Below are positions 1 through 11,181 of a DNA stretch of 64,000 nucleotides, piece by piece. The position numbers were made by a program, and so were the translations under genes. The stretch comes from Gautieria morchelliformis. Its lineage: Eukaryota > Basidiomycota > Agaricomycetes > Gomphales > Gomphaceae. The notes below the pieces were generated by a model. That model was not told the origin of the DNA. It was given only the letters and a program-made list of their open reading frames with translations, and made no database searches. The stretch is taken from positions 62,001-126,000 of the forward strand of contig WHVA01000209.1 in the NCBI GenBank assembly GCA_015179125.1. The letters run 5' to 3'. Every line of letters starts with the position of its first letter. Within the stretch, counting starts at the first letter, position 1.

Positions 1-2041
1 GCGGGGATGTGCGGGACGACACGCGCACGTGCTCACGTGCGTCGCGTACGCGGCCCCCAGGCGAGACACACAGCGTCACCAAGACACATCGACGGCGGTC
101 CCGCTCTCCAGCCCCAGCCCCCTCTGCCGCTTCGCGGAGGCTCGTCCCCGGGCCCTGCCGTGCCAATCGCGCGCACGTGCTCCCCGCCGACATGAAACTG
201 GGGATCAGCCGCGGGTCTGATCTCCCGCGGCGGGGCCACCTTGAAGTACTCCCGCCGTCTGGGGGGGTCGGTGTCATAGCACGTGCGCCCGCCTTTGAGT
301 GCGCGAGCCCCCTTCTCCGCCTCCGCCCCCGTCGCCGAAAAACGCACGCCGAACGACGCGGACGTCCCGCGGCCACGCTCACGCTCCAGGTGCCGATTCT
401 TCTCGAGCTCGCTCCCCGCACGCGCCTCGCACGGGCAGCGCGCGTCCTCCGCGTGGAAGCCCCCCCGTGTCGCGGTGGGCGTGCGCGTCGTGCGCGTCCG
501 GCCCACTGCGGGTGGGAGGGCGGTGCAGGACGTGAGGGGCGGGAGAGTGGAGTCTAAGGAGCAGCGAGTGGCGCTCGGTAAGCGACATGAGGGACTGGGC
601 AACGGGACATACCATCCGCATCTCCAGGGTCCGTGTTTGTGTCTGGGTCTGGGTCATGCTGGCAGATGGATATGGATGGCGAGACGTGGGGCAGAAGGCC
701 GTAAACGCGTCATGCAGGATGGACGGCCTGTTTATATGCAAAGGGAAATACCATACACTCTGCTCATTCCTCTTGCTGGCCTTTTCTACACCCGGCACAT
801 ACACACACGCCCCACCACTGGCGGACACGCCGGAAACATCATGAGCAGTTCATGTCCGTGCGCTGGAGAGGACGGTGGGTGATAAGAAGCCTGGGAGGGG
901 AGGCTGTTAGTGTCATGTGAGGGGAGGTGAACCGATCGCAGTGGACGGGTAAAATGCGTAGTAATGCCGTGAAAGACGAGGGAGTAGAGGGATGACATGG
1001 GCGTACCATGCCACGGCGACGGCGACGGCAGGGTTTGTTCGGGTCCGTGTCGGTGTCATGCTGCTCGTTGTAACTGAGTCGGCGTGCATGTTTGTCTTTG
1101 TTTGGTGGGTGCGCACGAAGCCTCACTTCGCTCCGGATTATCAGTATCCGGTGTTTACGAAATGCGATGGGGATGTGCTGTGTATGTGGATAATGTCTCT
1201 TATATTTAGCTCTGGAGCCAACCAGTTACCAAGGGACACCAGTACCGTTTATTCTCGCTAGGTGGCACTGTCGTCATTCTAAACAGCTCTGCATCACCGT
1301 CACATCCGATACACCGAATGCTCAGCCTCGCGGATACCATGTTGTTGTGCTCCAAGTTTAAATTCGATACTCCCTTCATACCACTTCTTTCCACGCCGTT
1401 CAGGACATGCCTCCCGAATGAGAGTTGTCTCGTGTCGCCACATCGAGCAATGTTGACACGAACTGATGCCTCTTCCGAGATCATCCAGCATCGCTATAGA
1501 ATTACAGCTACGTGCAAGCTCTGTGCATTGAGCTGGACAGGCTAGATCTCCCATATCATCTCACTTGCTGGTGTTCTCATCTTCATAAATAACACTGGAG
1601 ATGCGACATCTCAATTCACATCAGTGAGCTGTGTCGCAGTTGGTTTTCGTGTGTCGTTATGCTGACACCGCACTTGGAGTCGTCAATGAGTGCCAGGTGC
1701 GCTTACATTACATCAAGTTTTAAATGCATCTTCGAGATCATAAGCAGTCCTGGCAAGGCCAAGAGCCCAAGGTTCAATTACTCGTCCGAGAAGACCACTG
1801 TATCTGATGCTTCGACCTTGTATTAATTATTTTACACATGACGTTCTTCTATCAGACCGGCCCACCTTGCAAATTGTGCCATGCTTCGCACTGATGGGAT
1901 GTTGTGAATCATATCGGTTGACCTGGCAGCACCCATGTCGAGAATCGTATTTATACACCTTGCGCAATCTGCGACTCCACTCCCACATCGCTACGCATAA
2001 CTCAGTCCCTCGTCTGCATTCCAGTCCTTCTTTCTTATATC
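1..2041. other. GC-rich to mixed intergenic DNA, no confident gene
   Basis: The first 600 bases are very GC-rich and carry long overlapping open frames on both strands, as expected by chance at this composition. The best candidate is a minus-strand frame of about 189 codons (602 down to 33), rich in Arg, Pro and Gly, with no motif I recognise. From about 900 to 2040 composition becomes ordinary and I see no gene; the part close to 2041 is presumably the promoter and 5' leader of the gene that follows. Confidence 0.3.
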
Positions 2042-3839
2042 ATGTCTCAGGCGGACCCCTCGGCTGAAATCCAGGTGCTATCAGACAAGTACGTATTTAC
2101 CACATTGAGTGAGATGCAGAAGAACTTACCTAAACTAGCTTTGCGTTGAACTTTACCATCGTAGCAGAGCTTGGTATGCGTCCACGACCCCTATCTAATT
2201 CCATGATTTCCATAGCTTGTTAATACAGCACTGCTCATCTATGACACTCTGCTCACTCTGCCATCCGAGATCAAGCACATTTGGTGCAAGACCGTCAAAA
2301 TTGGCACCATTCTCTATTTGTTCGCTCGTTACCTGCTCATGGCTTTTGTGGTTCTTGCCATATATGGCAGTTTATCTAACCTGTCCGTTGAGGTATATTA
2401 CGACAACACTCTCATGTGTAACACCCTTACTGATTGGAACGAGTATCTAGTATGAGTTGCATTCTTTATGAATAAGCAACCTAGAGACTCATATATTCAA
2501 AGGAAATGTAATACTATAACTCGCCTACTTGTTGCTTTACAAGTTCCTTGTGTGATTGGTGTACAGGGTGAGTGATTATACCCATATATTTCTCAGGCAG
2601 AAGGATCAACACATTTTATTATCTAGGCCTTCTGCTAGCTCGCACCTATGCTATCTCCCTTCAGAATCAAAAAGTTTTGGGTGTTCTTGGGCTGCTCATT
2701 CTTAGCCCTACTGTCTTTAATGTGGTATGTCCCTGTGCAGACTTTGTGTAAATAGCATAAATTCATTTCACTGGATATAGTACTTATCTGTTTTGGACAA
2801 TTGCAATCTCACTAGTTCACAATTTAATGCATTGACTTTGTCAGTACTGACTAGGACTTTATGCTTAGATTTATACTAACAAATTCTTCAGGTGTAAGAT
2901 CTAGGGGTCTGTATTTGTCTGATTTGTTTCTGAATACATTTGACAGGGAGAACCATCAGTAATGTTACTGTAATCCTTTTTGACACTGGAGTTGTGATGG
3001 TAACCATTCTGAGCTCAATTCAAACCCTCAGGCTTTGGCGGAAAGGAGAGATTTGGGATAAGAAATCTCTCATTAGTCTAATGATTCACCAAGGTGAGCA
3101 TACAACATATTGCTTATATCTATGGACATATCACTAATCTACAGGTAAGGCTTGGTGAGATATGGGTATGAAACATTATTCCTAAGATATTGCATATGTT
3201 GATTCATATTTAGATTTGTGCTTACGCTTACTTTGGCTAATACAGTTATAACTTGGGTATTGTTACTTACAAAGACCTTGAACTTTGAGGGCTTACTCAT
3301 CTTCTTTTACATTTCAGGTATTGAGGGTTCGTAACACATTGATCATGATAAAAGAATGGCTAACTAAAGCTGATTTATGGCATAAAGCCAAGCCTTCAAG
3401 GCATCTTAGGCTACCTTCAGAACAGGTATTTTCTCACCAATTTAAGAAGAAAGACATGTGATTGTACTAACACTGCACATACAGCTTGTCGATAATTATT
3501 GTCTGCCGGTTCCATCTAACTCTCAAAGAGAGACACAGTCGACTTAACAGCCCCTCATTACCCTCCCTTTCATTCACAAGCTTCAAAGCAGCCAGACAAA
3601 GTGTTCACAGTGCTATAGTGGCTGAATTTGGGAACCCTCATTTGAGCCAGGGACTTGGCACTGAGACAATGGAAGACACCACCCCTGATCAGGAAAGCCA
3701 GCAGTCACCTGAAGAGGCTCAGTCAGCTGGGATAGAATTGGATGTGTTTCCTTGGGTAACTGGACGTCCGGGAGATGTAGAAATGGCTGGGCAGATTGCA
3801 TCTGGTGAGCAGTCAGTGTCTCTTTCAGGCACTGGTTAA
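2042..3839 (+). CDS. DUF6533-like multi-pass membrane protein, multi-exon
   Basis: Probable integral membrane protein of the basidiomycete DUF6533 type; function of that family is unknown. The start ATG at 2042 opens a short exon (2042-2088) spliced to 2139-2173 and 2229-2392, with GT-AG introns of about 50-55 nt. The third exon reads YDTLLTLPSEIKHIW followed by a hydrophobic helix with LFARYLL, the family signature. Later exons at about 2627-2724 (ARTYAISLQNQKVLGVLG), 2947-3093, 3214-3317 and 3485-3839 match the expected order of helices, and the last contains the typical VCRFHLTLKE before a hydrophilic acidic tail ending at 3839. I could not resolve the exon expected between 2393 and 2626, nor the stretch 3318-3484, so the gene may carry a lesion. 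Confident in family, less in integrity. Confidence 0.65.
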
Positions 3840-4974
3840 TGGTTCCATAGGATCTGTAAGAACAGCAGAGGCTTAATAATAGCATCCAAGCTAAGGCATC
3901 ATAGCCACAATTCCAATACAAACCCACTAGCAGAGCAACATGCAGCAACTTATGTGGCTATCTGCTCACTCTGGCAAACCCATACACTCAAAAAACGATG
4001 GATACATATATATTCTGTGACATTTCAAATTTGACTTTCTTCATAATTTATTCAACTTGTGGTGGCCTGTGGGGCATTGCATGTTTGTGAGTGGTTTAGG
4101 GAAAATGGCAGGCATCTGGCAAGATGCCTGGATGCAAATCAAGGCTCAACCATGACAGACAAAGTGTTTACCCAATCAAGTTCACTTGGTCCGTGCCTAC
4201 ACTGGCTTGAGCTCATAGACTGTGAGGATATAACAGGCAACACCTTAATCACTTATATTGAGGTGAGGCAGGTGTCAGGGCATGTGGAGGACTTCCAGTT
4301 ATTGGTGAGTGGGTGTCCAGGAGTGGAAGACAAGCACCTGGCTGAAGTGTCCCATTTTGTAATTGTTGAGGGGGTTGATGATTATCCTTAATATACTGAG
4401 GAATATTCAGACCCTCCTTAACAAATCTTGAATATTCATCTAACATCACAACCACAAATTGAAATTTATTCTGTAAATTGCCAGCAATGGCAGAACTGGC
4501 AGAAGAAGGCCTTTCTGCTGAGTGTGGCAGAATACGGCAGAAAAGGTTTAGTGGTGTACCATATATACACTAAAACCATGGGACAAAGACACATGGTACA
4601 GCAGACATGACGGATGACCTGTGTGGCTGACATCAGGCTCAGCAGACATCAGCCATGCTCAGTGGTGCCTCTGGATCCCAATGTTCGTGCATATAAATGA
4701 ACTCTTCATATATCTGCAGTGCTTGGCCTTGATCAGCACCTTTGTTTGCTTCAAGATCATATACCTGTGCTGCAGTGATCTCCCTTCCTTCCAGTTCAGA
4801 ATTGATAGAGTCATAGATTTACTGGTAGAGTATAGATGTGGCCTATAGCTCGAGGCCAAGTTCAATGGATAACACAAGAGGAAAATAACTTGAAGTTTGA
4901 CTCAAGACTTTGTTATCACCATGCAGTTCCGACTTCTGACACTCAGTTCTGCTTGCATTCCAACCCTCTGATAA
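3840..4974. other. Intergenic, no gene seen
   Basis: AT-balanced sequence downstream of the DUF6533-like gene. Open frames are short and lack motifs. It contains a GGCAGAA-type dispersed repeat at about 4455-4605, listed separately. Nothing else is supported. Confidence 0.4.
4455..4605 (+). repeat. Dispersed repeat with GGCAGAA motifs, copy 1
   Basis: This stretch resembles, in inverted orientation, the segment at about 61075-61230: both carry AAATTTATTCTG, then several GGCAGAA or TGGCAGAA words, then GAGTGTGG(C/T)AG and TACGGCAGAAA, then an ACCAATGGG/ACCATGGG-like word. No coding capacity or terminal repeat is obvious, so it may be a short non-autonomous element or the tail of a larger decayed one. 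Confidence 0.5.
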
Positions 4975-5150
4975 TGTTATGTATCGGAAATCCCGGAGGT
5001 TGGAACTAGAAAGGACAACGGCTTCAACTTATGTGTTGCGCCCCTGATGAACTATCGTCCTAAGTATTTTGGATCTGACTTCCAGTTGTCGGAGAAGGCG
5101 GAAGTCAGGAAGACAGTGCTGAAGGTCGGAGGTCAGAGGACAGAGGTCGA
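4975..5150 (+). mobile_element. Family C LTR fragment (one end only)
   Basis: Begins TGTTATGTATCGGAAAT and continues with the block CAACTTATGTGTTGCGCCCC followed by TGATGAACTATCGTCCTAAG, matching the start of the complete family C LTRs at 42750 and 46681. Similarity fades after about 5150, where a LINE fragment begins. It is therefore a truncated LTR with no visible partner or target-site duplication. Confidence 0.7.
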
Positions 5151-5156
5151 ATGCAG

Positions 5157-5903
5157 TCAGGTAGGGCCATGGGTGGATGGCAACATTTGAAGTGTCTCTG
5201 CATAGTATGTCAGTGTCTCAGCTACACAGCCTGAGAGAGGCTTGGCAAGTGTCTCCATAAGTGTTATAGGTTGATACACCTTTGCTACTGTGTAATCAGG
5301 TTTCCCTGGTTTCCACAGGGTGGAGATGATGGAGGTTCTCCACTGTTGGGGGTAAGTGTTGAAATGAAGTGTGGCTTGGTAAATGCAGCCCACATAAGGG
5401 GTGAGTAAATCTGCACAATGAGTTCGTCCTGCGTTTGAGAGCCCAGATGGGCCTGCAGCTTTGTAAGGGCCCATTTTGCCGCTTGTGCATTGGATTTGCC
5501 CATCAGCTATCTGCACATACTCAAACGCAGGCTCTGGAAATGGCATGTTGGGTTCCTGCTGGAGTTGTACCCCTTGCGAAGGGAAAAAAGACGTGAACAG
5601 TATTTTGCTTTTCTCTGCATTATCTGAAACTCTGGTTTCCAAATTGCCTATAACCTTGAGCGGAGGGATTCTCGCTCCGTTGGTTGATGGCCCCAACACC
5701 AAATACCTAGCTGTCCATATGCTGGACTCGTCTGCATTTTGCAACCAATCAATGAAAAACTCCTGCTTGGTTGCATGTATCAGGTCCATGTATTCATTCT
5801 GATTCACGATATTCCTGATGTGCTGTTCCGGAGGTGGTGGAGATGGTTGAGCAGCATGGTCGTAACAGTATCTCCCCTTCAAGGTCGAGCCCCGCGAGAC
5901 CAC
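5157..5903 (-). pseudogene. LINE-type (non-LTR) reverse transcriptase fragment
   Basis: A 248-codon minus-strand frame matches the endonuclease-RT linker and first RT motifs of basidiomycete non-LTR retrotransposons. Visible landmarks in order are WTARYLVLG, RIPPLK, an LFTSFFPS segment, IQCTSGKMGPYKAAGPSGLSN (compare PYKAPGPDGIPN of intact elements), QWRTSIISTLWKPGKPDYT and YQPITLMETLAKPLS. The frame slips just after PSGLSN, where the cysteine-containing block is shifted. The catalytic palm (xADD) and the endonuclease are absent, so this is a truncated, dead copy. The transcription unit, if any, ended long ago; it now abuts a family C LTR fragment. Confidence 0.75.
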
Positions 5904-5987
5904 AAGTCAGATCATGTGACCTGTGAACAATGCGTCGGAGTTCGAAAGATAGGCAGGAGAAGGAACACGCTTCAATCCACATCCATC

Positions 5988-7152
5988 ATGAGCTCCCCAG
6001 TCAACTTCTCCAAAATGACCAGCGCCCAAATGAAGGAGCATTTCACCAATGTGCTTGTGGAAAAAGATTTGGTGGAAAAACGCGAGGCTGAGGAGGCCGC
6101 TCAGAAGGGGAAGGAGTGGCTGGAGGAGGAGCCCAAGGAAGAGGAGCGCAAAGAAAAAGAGTGCAAGGACCGCGATCGTCTGTAGCGCAAGTGCGAAGAG
6201 CGGGAGGCCGAAGAAGTGGCGGAAAAGCTCACGGAGGAGCAAGCCGGTGCGGAAAAGGCAACCGCAGAAACGGTGGAGAAAAGTTGCGCAGCAACAAAGG
6301 TAAGTGCTTCGGTCCGCTTGATAAGATAGCCTGACTGTCAGAACAGAAGAAACTGGCCGAAGCGGAAGTGATTTCTGTTCGGAGCGAAACTCCCTCAGAG
6401 GACACACCGGAAGAGACCTCAAAGCCCAAAGCAAGGGCAAGGGGAAAGTGACGGCGGAGTGGTGGGTGGCACAGGAGGAAAAACAGCGCTGGAAGGAGGC
6501 GCACCGAGTGGGTGTCAAGAGATCGGCACCAGAAGATGACGGCCCTTCAGAGCCTAGCTGTGAGGGCTGCTTAGGAAAGGAATTGCCGTGTGTGTGGGAC
6601 CTGGCCGGAAAAGCCACAGCCTGAAACCACTGCAAGGATGCCAAGAAGGCATGCATTGTTGATGGACTCACGGCCTGGGTGTCGACCAAGGGGAAGAAAA
6701 CCAGAGGGTCAGAAATTGGGTCAGAAAGGCCTTCGCAAAGAAGGAAACCCTTGTGCAGGGATGCAAAGGCGAAGGGAAACCAAGGGGGGCCGGAGGCGAG
6801 CAGGAGTGGGGTGACTGGACAGGAGTGGACCGCAGATCCTCTTCTGGATATCGCGCAGTCACTCCATGGATTGCTCCAACAAGGGGAGCAAGGGCTGTGC
6901 ATGCAGCATAACTTTTACAGTGCAGTCGTGGATCGCCTCGGGGCCTTCGAGGATCACCTGGATCAGGTTGTTGCGGAGTTGAGGTGGATACAGGAGACGG
7001 AGGACTCGGAAGCAGGCACGGAAGTGTCAGAGGGTGAGGTACAGGATGTCGTGAGGTTCAAGGAGGCCTCTGAGAGAAACAGAGATGTGGAGGATCCAGA
7101 GGCGGATGACTGGGAGGGATTTGGGGGTGACAATACCATGGAGGAAGACTAA
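5988..7152 (+). pseudogene. Broken gene: coiled-coil plus zinc-cluster-like hypothetical protein
   Basis: Starts ATG at 5988 (MSSPVNFSKMTSAQ) and runs into a highly charged Glu/Lys/Arg coiled coil. It is interrupted by an in-frame TAG at 6183-6185, a plausible GT-AG intron at about 6300-6341, a frame slip near 6449 and an in-frame TGA at about 6630. Read through these lesions it continues into CEGCLGKELPC (a CX2CX6C pattern) and NHCKDAKKAC (CX5C), with the stop codon sitting where another cysteine would be expected. A final open frame to 7152 carries an acidic, coiled-coil-like C-terminus (QSLHGLLQQGEQGL). Agaricomycete genomes hold many such Zn-cluster hypotheticals; the cellular role is unknown. 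Clearly a pseudogene. Confidence 0.6.
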
Positions 7153-7302
7153 GGGTCGGAACAACTTGTAGAATAGTTTTCTTGGAATGTTGGAATAGAT
7201 TAGATGAATTAATAATCAAATTTAACTTGTGACTTAAGGAGCGAAAATGGAATAGAATGTTGGAGGTGCCGGAATGACTTAGTGCATGAGAAGGGGTCCA
7301 GG

Positions 7303-7599
7303 CTAGGCAGGGTATGCCTTACAGAAATCTGAGATGAGTTTGGAGGCATGGTTGAGTTCTGTGGCGGAAATCCAGGAAGTCTCTTCGTCGGTGTTTTCAT
7401 AGCCTGCCCACTTGACTAGGTACTGAAGTTGACAATGGTATGACTTGTCGAGCTTGGAATTGAGAATTTCCGAAATCTCATATTCCGGTTCTCCATTGAT
7501 GATAACTGGCAGAGGCAGAGGTTGTTCTGGATTTGGGATTGTATTTGGAACTGCAGGTTCAAGCATAGACACATGGAATACCAGATGTACTGTGCGCAT
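7303..7599 (-). pseudogene. Family A pol C-terminus: chromodomain
   Basis: Frame of 98 codons with the LTR-element linker RTVHLVFHVSMLEPA, then VIINGEPEYEISEILNSK and LQYLVKWAGYE, the classic chromodomain beta strands, ending in an AYPA tail and a stop at 7303. In chromoviruses this module targets integration to particular chromatin. It is the true end of the relic's pol on the minus strand; the integrase core that should precede it lies next door in the opposite orientation. Confidence 0.8.
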
Positions 7600-7604
7600 A
7601 TTCT

Positions 7605-8310
7605 GGCTATGATACCATCCTAGTTATTGTTGACCACCTTACAAAGCGGTCTATCTTTATTCCAACCTATGACACCATCACTTCCACCCAGCTCGCACAG
7701 CTCTTCGTGCTCCATATCTTTTCCAAGCATGGAATCCCCTCCCATGTCACTTCTGACCGTGGATCAGAATTCGTGTCATCTTTCTTCCGCACACTCAGCA
7801 AGGCTTTCGACATGAAACTCCACTGCACTTCTGGCTATCATGCTGAAGGTGACGGCCAAACAGAACGCACTAATCAGACCCTTGCGCAGTACCTCCGCAT
7901 CTATTGCAACTACCAACACAGCAACTGGTCCGACCTTCTTCCGCTCGCAGAATTCACTTAGAACAATGCACCTTCTGCCACCACCGGAAGTTCACCCTTC
8001 TACGCCAATAAGGCTATCACCTGAATCTCACCATCCACCCTGAATGCAACCTCGCCTCTGCCACAGCCAGAGATTTCATTGTGGAACTCCACGACCTTCA
8101 CCAGCACCTCCGAGAGAACATATCCACTGCCCAAAAGAGATATCAAACTTCCGCCGATTGGAAACAGCTTCTGCAACTGGAATTCAAGATTGGTGACAAA
8201 GTCTTTGTCAAAGCTGAAAACTTGCGCACCACTCGTCCCTCAAAGAAGCTCTCTGAAAAATACCTTGGCCCTTACAAGATCATCACTAAGGCCAGCATAG
8301 GAAGTTTCTC
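7605..8310 (+). pseudogene. Family A integrase core, inverted in place
   Basis: Plus-strand coding for the integrase catalytic core: SGYDTILVIVDHLTKRSIF (first Asp region), TSDRGSEFVSSFF (second Asp), HAEGDGQTERTNQTL (Glu region), then a C-terminal KIGDKVFVKAENLRTTRPSK and LGPYKIITKAS. An in-frame TAG after LLPLAEFT and another near 8020 break it. The flanking parts of the same pol (chromodomain to the left, integrase N-terminus to the right) are on the minus strand, so this segment of about 700 bp has been flipped. Confidence 0.75.
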
Positions 8311-8314
8311 ATGA

Positions 8315-8830
8315 AGCCCATGGATATCGAATTCCAGCATTGTTCTGGGATTGGAAGTTGCTTCAGGAGGCCATAGGGTTTGTGATTTTGGGGCTTGGCA
8401 CACATGCAGGTGGTGCATGACTTGCAGTAGTCTTGGACCATTGTGTGGAGGAGTGGCCAAGTGTAAGTGCGTCGGATGAGGTTGAGAGTCTTGTTTTGGC
8501 CTTGGTGTCTTGAGAGCGGATGATGGTGGCTTTGCTGAAGTACACGGAGTTGTAGATCATTGATATCCAGAACATAGATTCAGGACTTGTGGCTGAGGAA
8601 CCTGTCGGAATCGAGGGACCATGCAGGACTGGTTGGGTTATCGAGGTGGCTGCGGAGATGGGGTTGGAATGGAGTGCAGAATGGATGTTGGAATGGAGAG
8701 ACTCGGTGTCCATAATGATTGAGGCGTGGAGTAGCAGAAATTGCAATGCTGTGGCACGCAGGGATGATGCCAGCTGCTCAGTCGAGAACACTGGGTGGAA
8801 ATTGTGCAGATTAACGTTGGCTTAGTTGCT
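8315..8830 (-). pseudogene. Family A integrase N-terminal zinc-binding region
   Basis: Read on the minus strand this encodes QQSHHHPLSRHQGQNKT then RRTYTWPLLH and CKSCTTCMCAKPQNHKP, the H2C2 zinc-binding fold and following linker of gypsy integrases, ending at about NSISMGFM near 8310 where the inverted core should join. The upstream frame covers the spacer between RNase H and integrase. Frame slips are present; decayed. Confidence 0.65.
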
Positions 8831-9352
8831 ACTTCCCTCTTTTGGGTAGACATCCCAACATCTAGTGAGCGCGTCGGGTTTTGCTCCGAGCTTTCTGGGG
8901 CGGAAGTGGATCACCATATTGAACTGTGAGAGATATTCAGACCAGTGGACTTGACGGCGAGTCAAAATCTTAGTAGTCGCAAAATACTCAAGGTTTTTAT
9001 GATCCATTACAATGTCAATCGGATAAGTTGGACCTTCGAGGTAGTGTCGCCAGATTTTGAAGGCGTCGAAGATTGCAAGTAGTTCCTTATCATGGACATT
9101 GTAGTTGAGTTCCGGGGCAGAGAAGGTGCGGAAATGAAATGCGATCGGATGAATTTCTCCGTCGTTGGGTGAAATGATTGAAAGAATGGTGGCTAGCACA
9201 TAGTTGGAAGTGTCGGTTTTGAGTACAGGTTGGGCATCTGGAATCCAGAAACTGAGTATAGGAGCCATAGTGAAGGCCACCTTGAGGGTTTCGAATGCTG
9301 AACAGCATTCCGGAGTGAAATTCCATGGAGCACCCTTCCTGGTGAGACGCAT
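8822..9352 (-). pseudogene. Family A RNase H domain
   Basis: A 176-codon frame with the RNase H landmarks of gypsy pol: PVLKTDTSNYVLATILS (first Asp), ELNYNVHDKELLAIFDAFK, the tether IVMDHKNLEYFATTK, HWSEYLSQFNMVIHFRPRK and PDALTR. The stop at 8822 follows RCWDVYPKEG. It is collinear with the RT just upstream and the integrase downstream. Confidence 0.75.
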
Positions 9353-9935
9353 GAGCAGAACAGTAATGTCGGAAAAATTATAAATGAAACGTCAGTAAAA
9401 ATTGGTGAAGCCAAGGAAAGACTGCACATCCTTAACACGTCGGGGTTCCGGCCATTCTTGAATTGCCTTGACTTTGTCCTCTGCCATGGTAAGACCTGTT
9501 GGAGAGAGGATATAGCCCAGGTATTCGACTGTGTCATGATGGCATTTGCATTTATCTGCTTTTGGTAGAGGTGGTGTTTGCGGAGACGGCGGAGTACTTC
9601 GCGGACATGTTCCTGATGTTCTTCTGGTGAGTCGGAATAGATGATGATGTCATCAATGTAGATTAGAACGCATACATTGAGGAGGTTGGAAAATACGTTG
9701 TTCATAAATTGCTGAAAAGCGGCAGGAGCATTGGTTAGACCAAAAGGCATGACAACCCACTCAAAAGCACCGTAGTGGGTGTGGAAGGTGGTTTTCCACT
9801 CGTCACCTTCACAGATGCAGACAAGGTGATAAGTGTGCCAGAGATAGATTTTGGTGTAGATCTTTGCTCTGTGGGGAGTGTCGAGAAGGTCAGAAATGCG
9901 CGGAAGTGGATATTTATCCTTCTTAGTGAGGGTGT
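9353..9935 (-). pseudogene. Family A RT, C-terminal half
   Basis: Contains MPFGLTNAPAAFQQFMN and VLIYIDDIIIYS, the RT palm with an YIDD catalytic box, then the HHLYQK thumb region. Upstream reads TKKDKYPLPRISDLLD. The frame is interrupted by a family D LTR at 9936, right after the codons for the first RT block, and by frame slips at about 9570 and 9740. Confidence 0.75.
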
Positions 9936-11181
9936 TGTCAAGATTGGTTTTTAGGCGTTAATATCGTGTATTAGTGAACACAGCGAATGCCCGAATAACT
10001 TGTGTGAATAAGTATGCCATTCGGCGAATAGGTGAACCAACAAATGTTCGCAAGATAAGAGGGTTGCCCGAACGGAGCTCACCCTATCTACAGTCATAGT
10101 GAAATAGCCCGTGGCACTTGACGATGTAACATACAAGGTGTCACAGAAGGGCTGTCTAAGTAGCGGCAATCCCTTCGCCGGTGAAGGTCCTCCTTCGGAG
10201 CCCTTCGCTGACAGCACAGAAATTAGTTCGAAGGCTAAGGTAACGAAGATGAAGTATGAGAACTCACCAGTGATGCCTAAGTCCTCTTCTGGTCGAAGAT
10301 AGAAATCTCCAGGAGAAGGCTCAAGGCGATGATCACAGTGAGGTCAAGTTTGCACAAGATGGATGACGTATGATAATTGAACTGGGGAATGTACATGCGA
10401 ATGCAAACTACTTATATTGAATGCTCGTAAGGTATCAGCGAATAGGGAAGAGGCCGTTGTGAGTCAGGGTTGGATAGGGGTGCGCAGTCATGACATGGAA
10501 TAGATGGAATAAACATACAATAGAGTGAGGGAGGAGTGTGAACATGAAACGACGGAGAATAAGGGTGGCGAATGCACTTATGTATGAAACCACGTCTTGG
10601 GACCTGCATACATGCTACCCTGCACGGACTCTTCGTCTACCGGGTTGATCCCACACAACCTATGGACGGGACGTCCCGCGAACACATCCTGGCCATATGA
10701 ACACCCAAAGGGGTTGGATCGAGAAGCTGATGGGACTAGTGATAAACCATCATACCGGATAGGGGACATCAATCATGTTTGATGGCGTGCCTGGTGGCGA
10801 ATGATGTGAGCGGTGAATAGTCGTTCGGCAAATGCAACGAAGGGTGAACGGAGAGGACATAGGGGAGGAGTGGTCAAAGTGAGGGGCAAAGCCGAGCGAA
10901 GGCGGAAGGTATGGTGAAAGGGGAAACGGGCATACCAAGGTGCAGGAAATACACAAGTCATGGCAATCCGATCATAGGAACACCATTGAAAGAGGGTTGA
11001 GCAGAGGAGGTGATAGGACCAGTGATGAACCACCAAGTCGGTCCAAAATGGCTATGGTGGGTGGTGCGAACAGCAAAGATTGGCCACCAAACAGGGTAAG
11101 GGCGATCGGAGCGAACACGGAAGTGGAGTGAGAAATGGGAGGACAGAGTATGCAAGTATGGGAAATAAACGCGTCATGACA
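9936..11181 (-). mobile_element. Solo LTR, family D, copy 1, in family A RT
   Basis: Plus strand starts TGTCAAGATTGG and ends GCGTCATGACA, giving TGTCA...TGACA termini; about 1246 bp. Flanks are GGTGT (9931-9935) and GGCGT (11182-11186), a 5-bp target-site duplication with one mismatch. The pol frame resumes on the other side ([10 protein letters not shown] on the right, TLTKKDKYP on the left), confirming a clean insertion followed by loss of the internal region by LTR-LTR recombination. No coding sequence of its own is recognisable. Confidence 0.88.

Noticed and set aside
283..882. 199-codon plus-strand ORF near the left edge
   Set aside because: Overlapping long frames on both strands at high GC; Arg/Pro-rich without motifs.
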